This document shows, one piece after another, positions 7,914 to 15,172 of a DNA stretch of 30,334 nucleotides; the first letter of the stretch is position 1; each line of letters starts with the position of its first letter. The position numbers were made by a program, and so were the translations under genes. Source of the stretch: an uncultured Collinsella sp. (GTDB lineage: Bacteria; Actinomycetota; Coriobacteriia; Coriobacteriales; Coriobacteriaceae); contig CABUJH010000019.1 of the NCBI GenBank assembly GCA_902491895.1, positions 1 through 30,334 on the forward strand, written 5' to 3'. The notes beneath the pieces are model-generated. The model was not told where the DNA came from, searched no databases, and was given only the letters and a program-made list of their open reading frames with translations.

Positions 7914-8963
7914 CTAGAGGAACATCATGAACAGCTTGGCCATGACAAAGCTGATGAGTCCGCAGGCAGGGAAGGTGAAGAACCAGGTGAACATCATGTC
8001 CTTGACGACGCCGAAGTTGATGGCCGAGAGGCGCTTGACGGCACCGACGCCCATAATGGCGCAGGTCTTGATGTGCGTGGAGGACACGGGGATGCCGGTA
8101 AGGGTGGCAAGCAGCAGGTTCGCGGCGCCTGCGAGGTCGGCAGAGAAGCCCTGATACTTCTCGAGCTTAACCATGCTCTGGCCGACGGACTTGATGATGC
8201 GCTCGCCGCCCACGCTGGTGCCGATGCCCATGGTTGCCGAGCACAGCAGCATAATCCAGATGGGGATGCCGGCATCGCCGACGCTCGTCTGGCCGCTGGC
8301 GAAGGCCACGCCTAAAAAGAGCACGCCGATGAACTTCTGTCCATCCTGCGCGCCGTGCATAAAGCTCATGGCCGCGGCACTCGCGATCTGAGCGTATTTA
8401 AAGAAGACGTTGGCACGTCGCCTGTTGGCGGCGGCAAACAGAATCGAGACGAGTTTGCACAGGATCCAGCCCATGATAAAGCCCAGACCGATGGAGAGCG
8501 CCAGGCCGTAGATGACCTTCATCCATTCGTGGACGTTGACGCTGCTCGCGCCACCGAGGGCGATAGCGGCACCGGTCAGGCCGGCGATAAGGCTGTGGCT
8601 TTGCGAGGTGGGGATACCAAAACGCGACGCTGTGGCGCCGTAGACGACGATGGAGAACAGTGCCGCGCAGAGGCACGCGAGCGCCATGGTGCTGTTTCCG
8701 CCAAAGTCGACGATATGCGAGATGGTGTTGGCGACGCTCGCGTTAAAGTGCGTCATGATGAGCACGCCGAGGAAGTTGAATGTGGCGCTCATGAGAATGG
8801 CGGCGCGGGCGGGCATGCAACGCGTAGTGACGCAGGTCGCGATGGCGTTGGGCGCGTCGGTCCATCCATTGACGAAGATGGCGCCCAACGCGAGGATCAC
8901 GGTGACGGCAAGGACTGGGTTCGACACAATTTGGCCGAGGAAGGTTGAGAACGTTACGTCCAT
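7914..8963 (-). CDS. pit: Inorganic phosphate transporter, PiT family
   Basis: Low-affinity, ion-coupled phosphate permease of the PiT/PHO4 family. The 349-residue membrane protein shows the family's inverted duplicated signatures: GWTDAPNAIATCVTTR near residues 33-48 (normally GxNDxANAxA), GIPTSQSHSLIAGL in the first half, and GIPVSSTHIKTCAIMG near the C-terminus. Eight or more hydrophobic stretches are apparent. The ribosome binding site is weak (GAGAAAG). It is the first gene of a likely pit-DUF47 operon and lies close to pst-phoU, so this locus encodes two phosphate uptake routes. Confidence 0.93.
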   Translation of the reverse strand: MDVTFSTFLGQIVSNPVLAVTVILALGAIFVNGWTDAPNAIATCVTTRCMPARAAILMSATFNFLGVLIMTHFNASVANTISHIVDFGGNSTMALACLCAALFSIVVYGATASRFGIPTSQSHSLIAGLTGAAIALGGASSVNVHEWMKVIYGLALSIGLGFIMGWILCKLVSILFAAANRRRANVFFKYAQIASAAAMSFMHGAQDGQKFIGVLFLGVAFASGQTSVGDAGIPIWIMLLCSATMGIGTSVGGERIIKSVGQSMVKLEKYQGFSADLAGAANLLLATLTGIPVSSTHIKTCAIMGVGAVKRLSAINFGVVKDMMFTWFFTFPACGLISFVMAKLFMMFL

Positions 8964-9213
8964 ATATGGGCTTTCTCGAAGTTTGCAGACACGTTACAAA
9001 AACATGATAAATCGTATCACCTCCTGTGGGTTTCTTTACCGAGTTCTGATGGGAGAAGTGAACTTTTTGGCACTAAAATTGAATATTAGCCCTGTTGACC
9101 GCGGGTGTTCTTTTTGCTAACACGCCATGCGGACACGTGCGATTACTACGACACTCCAAAACCACAGTCTGTTCGCTTTACAACATGCAAACATGCGTTC
9201 GATAATAGGAGGC
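8964..9213. other. Divergent intergenic region between pit and a hypothetical gene
   Basis: Spacer of 250 nt that should hold promoters for both directions. No confident -35/-10 pair is seen. It contains ATCACCTCCT at 9016-9025, identical to the 3' end of 16S rRNA and so a near-perfect Shine-Dalgarno on the minus strand, followed by a three-codon ORF (ATG at 9005, stop TAA) in frame with pit. Nothing else is recognised. Confidence 0.4.
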
Positions 9214-9552
9214 ATGGAATATCGACAGACAGATGGCAAAACTCGACGCGTGCACAAGCAGTATGTGGACGTTGTGGCTCGCATCCTCGCGGGCGGACAA
9301 GTCGTGCCGGTTACCGTCTGCTGGGTCGACGGTCGCTGCTTTACGATTGACGAGATTGTCTCGACCACTGGGTTTGGCCTGACGGTCCACGGCATTCGTA
9401 CGGCAACCTATAAGGTGCGTTTTGGCGGGCACGCGACCGAGTTGTATCTGGAGGACCAGACGCGCGAACGACCAGATGGCTCGCAGGCCCATCTGATACG
9501 TTGGTGGGTCTGGGCCTTTGATCGTACGCTCGAGGGCGAGCGCCGTGGGTAA
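9214..9552 (+). CDS. Uncharacterised conserved-looking protein, about 112 residues
   Basis: Function not recognised. Soluble and probably beta-rich: basic N-terminus (MEYRQTDGKTRRVHKQYVDV), then strands around VVARILAGGQVVPVTVCWVDGR and FTIDEIVSTTGF, ending in HLIRWWVWAFDRTLEGERRG. The pattern of 'tyrosine-valine strand, V-P-V-x-V-x-W-x-D-G-R, F-x-I-D' resembles small uncharacterised proteins seen in Firmicutes, but that is memory rather than a search. The start is uncertain: AGGAGG (9207-9212) is only 1 nt from the ATG at 9214, and an in-frame ATG at 9193 lacks a binding site. Codon use fits a real gene. The BI-1-like gene follows 79 nt downstream. Confidence 0.65.
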   Translation: MEYRQTDGKTRRVHKQYVDVVARILAGGQVVPVTVCWVDGRCFTIDEIVSTTGFGLTVHGIRTATYKVRFGGHATELYLEDQTRERPDGSQAHLIRWWVWAFDRTLEGERRG

Positions 9553-9631
9553 GGACATATGGCATTCGGGTACAATGACAGGAATCTTGTCACCTACGGC
9601 GCTGTCGCGGCGCTTTTGAAAGGACGAAACT

Positions 9632-10327
9632 ATGAACGATATCCAGGGCTATCAGAACGGCCCCATCGAGAGCGGCGCAAGCCGCGCCAAGGAGATGTCG
9701 CCGCGCGCGTACAATCTCACCATGTCTGCCCTGATCTTCTTGGGCTTTTGCGCCATGGGCGCCGGCGCCTACTTTACGAGCACCATGTCGTTTGCGCGCA
9801 TGATGATGAGCGGCGCCGCCTTGCCGCTGGTCTTTGGCTCGTTTATTTTGACCATCGTCGGCATGGTCATGATGTCGGCCGCCGCCAGCAAGCAGTCCGT
9901 GGGCCTGTCCCTTGTGGGCTACGTAATCTTTGCGAGTACCTTTGGCCTGACCGCGTCGTTTGGCCTTGCCAACTACGACCTGCCCACCATCAACACTGCC
10001 TTTATCGCCACGGCCGCCATCACCTTTGTCTTTGGCGCCTTGGGCGTGACGTTCCCCAAGTTTTTCCAGCGCGTGTATGGCATCGGTTTTGGCATTCTGC
10101 TCGCCACTATTCTGGTTGAGATCGTGCTGATGTTCATGGGCGTCTCGCAGACCATCACCGATCTGATCGTGATCGTGGTGTTCGCCGGCTTTATTGGCTA
10201 CGACACTTATGTTGCCACGACGGTGCCGCCTACGCTGCCCAACGCCGTGCTTATGGCATCCAACCTGTTCGTGGACATCATCAACGTGTTCCTGCGCATT
10301 CTGAACATCCTTGGCCGTCGCGACTAG
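9632..10327 (+). CDS. Bax inhibitor-1 (BI-1/YccA) family membrane protein
   Basis: Integral membrane protein of the BI-1/TMBIM family; relatives are pH-sensitive calcium leak channels or protease-associated factors, but the role here is unproven. The 231-residue protein has a polar N-terminus of about 25 residues followed by seven hydrophobic segments. Family hallmarks are the FIGYDTYVA segment near residue 190, where the conserved Asp lies, and the C-terminal NLFVDIINVFLRILNILGRR ending. GAAAGGAC precedes the ATG. It is followed by a strong UUCG-loop terminator, so it is the last gene of its unit. Confidence 0.92.
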   Translation: MNDIQGYQNGPIESGASRAKEMSPRAYNLTMSALIFLGFCAMGAGAYFTSTMSFARMMMSGAALPLVFGSFILTIVGMVMMSAAASKQSVGLSLVGYVIFASTFGLTASFGLANYDLPTINTAFIATAAITFVFGALGVTFPKFFQRVYGIGFGILLATILVEIVLMFMGVSQTITDLIVIVVFAGFIGYDTYVATTVPPTLPNAVLMASNLFVDIINVFLRILNILGRRD

Positions 10328-10370
10328 TGGCGAATTGCGGCGGTGCTTGCCGTGCGTGTAAATCGATGCG

Positions 10371-10399
10371 AAAGGCGGTCCTTCGGGGCCGTCTTTTTT
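10371..10399 (+). terminator. Intrinsic terminator with UUCG tetraloop after the BI-1 gene
   Basis: GGCGGTCC (10374-10381) pairs with GGGCCGTC (10386-10393) through two G-U pairs, closing a C(UUCG)G tetraloop, and is followed by six T (10394-10399). Confidence 0.92.
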
Positions 10400-10464
10400 G
10401 TACGCGGCGGGGTATCATGGATGGGAAAAGCCGATAGCGGCAGCGACAGGAAAGGTGGCCACGT

Positions 10465-11583
10465 ATGGCAGACGTCGACAACAGGAACCGTAACCGCAGG
10501 TCCAACCGAGCGGGTCAGCCCAATCCCAAGCGCGAGGCCCGTGCCAAGGCCGCCGAGCGTCACGCGGCAACTGTGTCCGAAGCGTGCGCCAAGGATATCG
10601 AGCGTTCGCTTGCCGGTGTTCGCGAGTTTGACGGTATGCCTGCCGGCTTTGTCGCGGCGATGAAGGCCAAGGCCCAAGCGGTCGACGCTGTCGAGGAACA
10701 GGTTGCCGAGGAGTCGGAGGCCGCTGAGGCTGCATCCGCAGAGACCAAGGTTACGGCCGAGCCTGCACCCGCAGAGGAGGCCACGGAGACCGAGTCCGCG
10801 CCTGCCGCCGAGGAGCCCGCTCCGGTCCTGCCTGAGGTCACCGTGCTCGATGCCTCCGCCACGCAGGCCATCTTGGACAACGGTCGTGGCTATGCGCAGT
10901 TCTGCGACATGGCCGTGCTCGCCTTTGCCTCGTTCACCAACCCGGGCGGTGGCTATATTCAGGGTTATCTGGGCCAGGAGGCCACACTGTGCGCCGATTC
11001 GTATCTGTACAACGTTCTCGATAAGCAGCGCAAATGGTACGGCGAGAACCGTCGCCGCAACATCAACTGCGAGCTTTACCGCAACCGTGCGCTGGTGGTG
11101 CCTGCGGTGCGCTTCGACCGCAACCACGTGCATGCGTATGCCGACGTGATCGTGGCCGCCGCGCCCAACGCCAAGCGCGCTCGCCAGGAGTATCGCGTGG
11201 GTGACGATGCCCTGCTGGACGCCCTGCGCGATCGCATCCGCTTTGTGCTTGCCGTCTGCGACGAGCTGGGTCGCGAGAAGCTCGTGCTGGGCGCTTGGGG
11301 CTGCGACAACAACGGCTTTGACGCCGAGGCCGTGGCCGAGCTCTTCCGCAAGGAACTCGCATCGGGCGACTTTAAGGTCAAGCAGGTCTTTTTTGCCGTG
11401 CCCTCTACGCGCTGGGACGAAGATTTCGCCAAGTTCGAGCACGTGCTGGCAAACTTCCCCGAGCGCAACGAGGAGTCCTATGCCCAGGTTGCCGCTCGCG
11501 CTGCGGCTGCCCGCGCCGCCGAGCAGGCCCAGGCTGCCGCCGAGGACGATGAAGACGATGACGATTGGCGCAAGTACCTGTAA
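10465..11583 (+). CDS. TIGR02452-type (PARG/macro-like) protein with altered catalytic motif
   Basis: The C-terminal half (about residues 130-350) matches the TIGR02452 family, relatives of bacterial poly(ADP-ribose) glycohydrolase with a macro-domain fold: FASFTNPGGGYIQGYLGQEA, ADSYLYNVLD, ALVVPAVRF and LVLGAWGCDNNGFD. The PARG signature is GGG-X6-8-QEE; here GGG is 161-163 and the motif reads Q171-E172-A173, so the second Glu, catalytic in studied PARGs, is Ala. In front is a basic stretch (NRNRRSNRAGQPNPKREARAK) and an Ala/Glu/Pro linker (about 75-125); the end is an acidic run (EDDEDDDDW). It may bind ADP-ribose rather than cleave it, an inference. AAAGGTGG precedes the ATG. It stands alone between two terminators. 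Confidence 0.8.
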   Translation: MADVDNRNRNRRSNRAGQPNPKREARAKAAERHAATVSEACAKDIERSLAGVREFDGMPAGFVAAMKAKAQAVDAVEEQVAEESEAAEAASAETKVTAEPAPAEEATETESAPAAEEPAPVLPEVTVLDASATQAILDNGRGYAQFCDMAVLAFASFTNPGGGYIQGYLGQEATLCADSYLYNVLDKQRKWYGENRRRNINCELYRNRALVVPAVRFDRNHVHAYADVIVAAAPNAKRARQEYRVGDDALLDALRDRIRFVLAVCDELGREKLVLGAWGCDNNGFDAEAVAELFRKELASGDFKVKQVFFAVPSTRWDEDFAKFEHVLANFPERNEESYAQVAARAAAARAAEQAQAAAEDDEDDDDWRKYL

Positions 11584-11611
11584 TCGGTATGTGCTGACAG
11601 ATAGGTCGATC

Positions 11612-11648
11612 CGGCGGGAGAGACTGCTCCCGCCGACTTTTTCTTTTT
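11612..11648 (+). terminator. Intrinsic terminator after the TIGR02452 gene
   Basis: Nine-bp stem CGGCGGGAG (11612-11620) with CTCCCGCCG (11627-11635), 6-nt loop, followed by a T-rich tract (ACTTTTTCTTTTT). Confidence 0.93.
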
Positions 11649-11667
11649 ACTAGAGGAAGGGCTTACG

Positions 11668-12327
11668 ATGAAAAACGTTCTGTGCTTTGGCGACAGCAAT
11701 ACCTACGGCTATGATCCGGCGGGCATGCGCGACGGCACCGCGGTACGCTATGCGCACGATGTGCGCTGGTGCGGCGTGGCCCAACGTGACTTAGGCGAGG
11801 GCTGGCATGTAATTGAAGAAGGCCTCAACGGCCGCACGACGGTACGCGACGACATGTGCCATCTGGACACCAATCTTAACGGCATCCGCGCACTTCCGAT
11901 GCTGCTCGAGGCCCATAAGCCGCTGGACGCCATTGTGATCATGCTGGGCACCAACGACTGTAAGACGGTCTTTAACGTGACAGCTTCCGATATCGCCCGT
12001 GGCGCCATGGCGCTGATTCGCGCCGTCCGCGCGTTTCCGTGGACCGACGCTGCGCCTTGTCCGCGCATTCTGCTGATGGCGCCTATCAAGATTAAGCCGC
12101 AGATCGCCGACGTATATATGACCGATTTTGACGAGCATTCCGTAGAAGCCTCGGAACATTTTGGTGAGTACTACGCGCATGTGGCTGAGCAGTTTGGCTG
12201 CGACTTTTTGAATGCCGCCGACTTTGCCGAGCCGGGCGATATCGACTATCTGCATATGATGCCCGAAAGCCATGAGAGCCTGGGTCACGCCGTGGCAGCC
12301 AAGCTCCAAGAGATGCTCGGAGAGTAG
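11668..12327 (+). CDS. SGNH/GDSL-family hydrolase
   Basis: Predicted esterase or lipase-like hydrolase of the SGNH superfamily; the substrate is unknown (relatives include arylesterases and acetyl-xylan esterases). All four blocks are present in the 219-residue protein: block I CFGDSNTYGY with nucleophile S10, block II Gly in GLNGRTT, block III Asn in LGTNDCK, and block V D193-Y-L-H196 completing the Ser-Asp-His triad. There is no signal peptide, so it should be cytoplasmic. GAGGAAGGG lies upstream of the ATG. A hairpin follows its stop at 12340. Confidence 0.9.
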   Translation: MKNVLCFGDSNTYGYDPAGMRDGTAVRYAHDVRWCGVAQRDLGEGWHVIEEGLNGRTTVRDDMCHLDTNLNGIRALPMLLEAHKPLDAIVIMLGTNDCKTVFNVTASDIARGAMALIRAVRAFPWTDAAPCPRILLMAPIKIKPQIADVYMTDFDEHSVEASEHFGEYYAHVAEQFGCDFLNAADFAEPGDIDYLHMMPESHESLGHAVAAKLQEMLGE

Positions 12328-12339
12328 CGCGACCCCAAA

Positions 12340-12366
12340 CCACCACAGAAGTTCCCCTTGTGGTGG
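12340..12366 (+). terminator. Hairpin after the SGNH hydrolase, left border of the repeat array
   Basis: CCACCACA (12340-12347) pairs with TGTGGTGG (12359-12366), followed by CTTGTTT. It is a probable terminator and is similar in sequence to the hairpin at 12612-12644 on the far side of the array. Confidence 0.6.
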
Positions 12367-12383
12367 CTTGTTTCGTTGCTTTG

Positions 12384-12599
12384 TCTCGATCTGTGACAGT
12401 TGTAAGGCCGAAAACGGGCTAGATGTTACAGATTGAGATTATTTAGGTCGATATCGGTCGTTTGTCTCGATCTGTAACATCTAGGGTCGATTTTGCCGAG
12501 TTACTGTTACAGATCGAGATTTTCTTCTCAGCGGAATTTGAATGTCTCGATTTGTAACAGGTGGGCCGAAAAATGGACTCTAACTGTTACAGATCGAGA
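12384..12599. repeat. Array of six 15-bp repeats in alternating orientation, 40-bp period
   Basis: Six copies of TCTCGATCTGTAACA, each with 0-1 differences, alternate in direction: 12384 (+), 12424 (-), 12465 (+), 12505 (-), 12545 (+), 12585 (-). Start-to-start distances are 40, 41, 40, 40 and 40, so spacers are 25-26 nt throughout. Equivalently it is three tandem 55-nt palindromes, each able to fold into a 15-bp stem with a 25-nt loop. Spacers differ, but four of five carry a GG(C/T)CGA-like core about 4-8 nt in. The array fills the gap between the convergent SGNH hydrolase and thiD genes. No neighbouring gene explains it. Confidence 0.9.
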
Positions 12600-12611
12600 T
12601 GTTTGTGGGAA

Positions 12612-12644
12612 CCACCGCAAGGGTACCTGTCCCCTTTGCGGTGG
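12612..12644. terminator. Hairpin at the right border of the repeat array, after thiD
   Basis: CCACCGCAA (12612-12620) pairs with TTGCGGTGG (12636-12644), with further GGG/CCC pairing inside. It lies just beyond the thiD stop (minus strand), where a terminator is expected, but there is no T-run on the minus strand; CTTGGG follows on the plus strand. Confidence 0.5.
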
Positions 12645-12659
12645 CTTGGGCTGCGAATC

Positions 12660-13490
12660 TTAATACTGCCACATGTGGTTGACGGGGCCGGAACCTTTGC
12701 CCATGTTCAGGCCGGCGGCCAGAGCGCCTGTCAGGTATGCCTTGCCTGCGTTGACGGCGTCGGCAAGATCCATGCCCTGGGCCAGCGCGCAGGCGATGGC
12801 GGACGAGAGCGTGCAACCGGTGCCATGCGTGTTGCCGGTCTCGATGCGCTTGTGGCGGAACCACGTGGTGAGCGGATCGCCCAGGTGGTTGCCCTCGTCA
12901 TCGAGCGGCGCGGGCTCTGCTAGCACATCGTTGGCCTCGTTGACAAAATGCCCGCCCTTAACGAGAGACGCGCAGCCAAAGCGGCGGGTGAGAAGCATGG
13001 CGGCATTTTGCTGAGTGCGCTCGGAATCGACCTCATAATCGAGCAACGCCATGGCCTCGGGAATATTGGGCGTGATGACGGTCGCCAGTGGGAACAGGCG
13101 GCGTGTAAGTGCTTCGGCGGCGTCCTCTGCGATCAGACGAGCACCCGAGGTGGCGACCATGACGGGGTCGACGACGATATTTTGTGCGTCCCAGGCACTC
13201 AGACGGTCGGCGATAACCTCGATAATCTCGGCAGAGGAGACCATGCCGATCTTGACGGCACTGGGGCGGATATCGTCAAAAACGGCATCGATTTGCGCCG
13301 CGACAATATCCGGGGAGATGTTTTGCACGGCGGTGACACCGAGCGTGTTTTGTGCGGTTATGGCTGTGATGGCCGTCTCGGCATACAGACGGTGCGCCGT
13401 GATGGTCTTGATGTCGGCCTGAATGCCGGCACCACCGCTGGAATCTGATCCTGCGATGGATAGAACGGCGGGTACCTTACTGCGATCCAT
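12660..13490 (-). CDS. thiD: Hydroxymethylpyrimidine/phosphomethylpyrimidine kinase ThiD
   Basis: Cytoplasmic kinase that phosphorylates HMP to HMP-P and HMP-PP for thiamine synthesis. The 276-residue protein has the ribokinase-like signatures of ThiD: AGSDSSGGAGIQADIKT at residues 13-29, AVKIGMVSSAEII, VVDPVMVATSG, VITPNIPEA and the anion-hole/catalytic segment NTHGTGCTLSSAIA near the C-terminus. AAGGGAG precedes the ATG. It lies downstream of thiC on the same strand, separated by 177 nt that include a hairpin, so it may be transcribed with thiC by read-through or have its own promoter (TATAAT on the minus strand at 13536-13541). Confidence 0.95.
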   Translation of the reverse strand: MDRSKVPAVLSIAGSDSSGGAGIQADIKTITAHRLYAETAITAITAQNTLGVTAVQNISPDIVAAQIDAVFDDIRPSAVKIGMVSSAEIIEVIADRLSAWDAQNIVVDPVMVATSGARLIAEDAAEALTRRLFPLATVITPNIPEAMALLDYEVDSERTQQNAAMLLTRRFGCASLVKGGHFVNEANDVLAEPAPLDDEGNHLGDPLTTWFRHKRIETGNTHGTGCTLSSAIACALAQGMDLADAVNAGKAYLTGALAAGLNMGKGSGPVNHMWQY

Positions 13491-13535
13491 GTTCGCTCCC
13501 TTGTTCGGTCGGATTCAAATGGGTCTTCTGCCTGC

Positions 13536-13574
13536 ATTATAAAGTTGCCCGGGCCGGCTGTATGCCGAACCCGG
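13536..13574 (-). promoter_or_regulatory. Hairpin after thiC and possible thiD -10 box
   Basis: A GC-rich stem on the minus strand (GCCCGGG pairing with CCCGGGC, inner GGC/GCC) spans about 13548-13574 downstream of thiC. It is followed directly by TATAAT on the minus strand (13536-13541), a perfect -10 box 46 nt before the thiD start. No matching -35 box is seen. It could be the thiC terminator, a thiD promoter, or both. Confidence 0.4.
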
Positions 13575-13667
13575 GCGGGTAGTGCAATCTTTACGCAAAC
13601 GCAAGCAAATGTTCACACGTCAACAATTGACGAACACCTTGTTACCGATTGTGGCTCCGGAGACGCG

Positions 13668-15002
13668 TTAATCCTCCATGCCGAGGTCGATCGTGGTGCC
13701 CTCGAAGATCTTGTTGACGGTGCGGACGGCGCACATCTTGCCACACATGGTGCAAGTGCCCTCGGTGGCGGCGGGGGACTCCTCGTAGCGCTTCTTGCCC
13801 GTAACCGGGTCGAGCGCGCACTCCCACATGGCGTCCCAGTCAAGCTTGCGGCGTGCCTGGCCCATCTTGTCGTCCATGTCGCGGGCGTGGGGCACCTTTT
13901 TGGCGATGTCGGCGGCGTGTGCGGCGATCTTGGTGGCCATGAGGCCGTCGAGCACATCCTGGGCGTTGGGCAGGCATAGGTGCTCTGCCGGTGTCACGTA
14001 GCACAGGAAGTCGGCACCGGAACTGGCGGAGATGGCGCCGCCGATGGCGGCGGTGATGTGGTCGTAACCCACGCCGATATCGGTCACCAGCGGCCCGAGC
14101 ACATAGAACGGAGCATTGTGGCACAGGCGCTTCTGCAGTTTCATGTTGGCGGCGATCTCGTCGAGCGCCATGTGACCCGGGCCCTCGACCATGACCTGGA
14201 CGCCGGCGGCCCAAGCGCGCTTGCACAGCTTGCCCAGCTCGATCATCTCAGCGGTCTCGGTGGCGTCGTTGGAGTCGTAGAGGCAGCCCGGGCGGCAGGA
14301 GTCGCCGAGCGAAATCGTCACGTCGTACTCGTGGCAAATCTCGAGCAACTCGTCGTAGAACTCATAGAATGGGTTCTCGTTACCGGTGACCTCCATCCAG
14401 CCAAACAGCAGTGAGCCGCCACGGCTCACGATGTTCATCAGGCGGCCGGTCTCCTTAAAGGTCTTGGTGACCGACTTGTTTATGCCGCAGTGGATGGTCA
14501 TAAAGTCCACGCCGTCCTCGGCATGCGCGCGCACGACTTCGAACAGGTCGTCCTTGGTGAGCTTGACCAGCGGCTTTTCCATGTAGCCGATGGCGTCGTA
14601 CATGGGGACGGTGCCTACCATGAGCGGCGTCTCGTCGATGAGCTGCTGGCGGAACTGGCGCGTCTTGCCCGAGTTGGAGAGGTCCATGATGGCGTCGGCG
14701 CCAAAGTCCTCGGCGATCTTGACCTTCTTCCATTCCTCGGCGGCGTCGGCCTTGTCGCCCGAGATGCCCAAGTTCACGTTGACCTTGGTGGACAGGCCCT
14801 CGCCGACGCCAAAGGCACGCATGCCCTTTTTGATATGCACGATGTTGGCGGGGATGGCGATGCGGCCGTCGGCCACGCGTTCGCGAATGTACTCGGGGTC
14901 GCGATGCTCGCGCTCGGCGACTTCCTTCATCTGCGGTGTGATCTGCCCGGCGCGGGCGAAGTCGATTTGCGTGACGAGCTTGGGCTCGGTCTGTGTGCTC
15001 AT
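13668..15002 (-). CDS. thiC: Phosphomethylpyrimidine synthase ThiC
   Basis: Radical-SAM enzyme that converts aminoimidazole ribotide to HMP-phosphate. Conserved segments include TQIDFARAGQITPQMKEVAE, AIPANIVHIKKG, GTVPMYDAIGYMEK, VDFMTIHCGINK, SRGGSLLFGWM, DVTISLGDSCRPGCLYD and MVEGPGHMALDEI. The C-terminal Fe-S motif reads C-TM-C-GKM-C, a CX2CX3C spacing; proteobacterial and Bacillus enzymes have CX2CX4C. At 444 residues it is the short form without the N-terminal extension. The start at 15002 is set by the AAGGGAG upstream and by the riboswitch that ends there; a frame open to 15026 would begin inside the riboswitch. Confidence 0.95.
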   Translation of the reverse strand: MSTQTEPKLVTQIDFARAGQITPQMKEVAEREHRDPEYIRERVADGRIAIPANIVHIKKGMRAFGVGEGLSTKVNVNLGISGDKADAAEEWKKVKIAEDFGADAIMDLSNSGKTRQFRQQLIDETPLMVGTVPMYDAIGYMEKPLVKLTKDDLFEVVRAHAEDGVDFMTIHCGINKSVTKTFKETGRLMNIVSRGGSLLFGWMEVTGNENPFYEFYDELLEICHEYDVTISLGDSCRPGCLYDSNDATETAEMIELGKLCKRAWAAGVQVMVEGPGHMALDEIAANMKLQKRLCHNAPFYVLGPLVTDIGVGYDHITAAIGGAISASSGADFLCYVTPAEHLCLPNAQDVLDGLMATKIAAHAADIAKKVPHARDMDDKMGQARRKLDWDAMWECALDPVTGKKRYEESPAATEGTCTMCGKMCAVRTVNKIFEGTTIDLGMED

Positions 15003-15007
15003 TGGCA

Positions 15008-15106
15008 CGGCTCCCTTCGTTGGCATTACCCATATCAGGTTTGCGGGTCAGGGCGGGCGCGCCCAGTCTCAGCCTGCCGTCTTGTCCTGCAAGCGCCCCG
15101 TTATGT
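15008..15106 (-). promoter_or_regulatory. TPP riboswitch (THI element) controlling thiC
   Basis: On the minus strand the leader contains the conserved THI-box parts in order: GGGGCGC (15094-15100), CTGAGA (15067-15072), ACCTGATATGGGTAATGCC (15022-15040) and CGAAGGGAG ending near 15011. The final AAGGGAG is also the Shine-Dalgarno of thiC, so ligand binding probably blocks translation initiation; no separate terminator is seen between it and the ATG. Regulation by thiamine pyrophosphate is established for this RNA class. Confidence 0.94.
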
Positions 15107-15116
15107 CATGGGCTCA

Positions 15117-15122
15117 AGTATA
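15117..15122 (-). promoter_or_regulatory. Candidate -10 box for thiC
   Basis: TATACT on the minus strand, about 10 nt before the first conserved base of the riboswitch, which fits a transcript start near 15109. No good -35 hexamer at 17 nt. Confidence 0.4.
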
Positions 15123-15172
15123 GCCTGAATGGGTACGATTGGCCTAACAAGCGTGCCCGTGGGGAGGCGTAC

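Noticed and set aside
12384..12599. CRISPR array
   Set aside because: Repeats are 15 bp rather than about 25-37, alternate in orientation, and no cas genes are in the window; spacers share a partial core, unlike acquired spacers.
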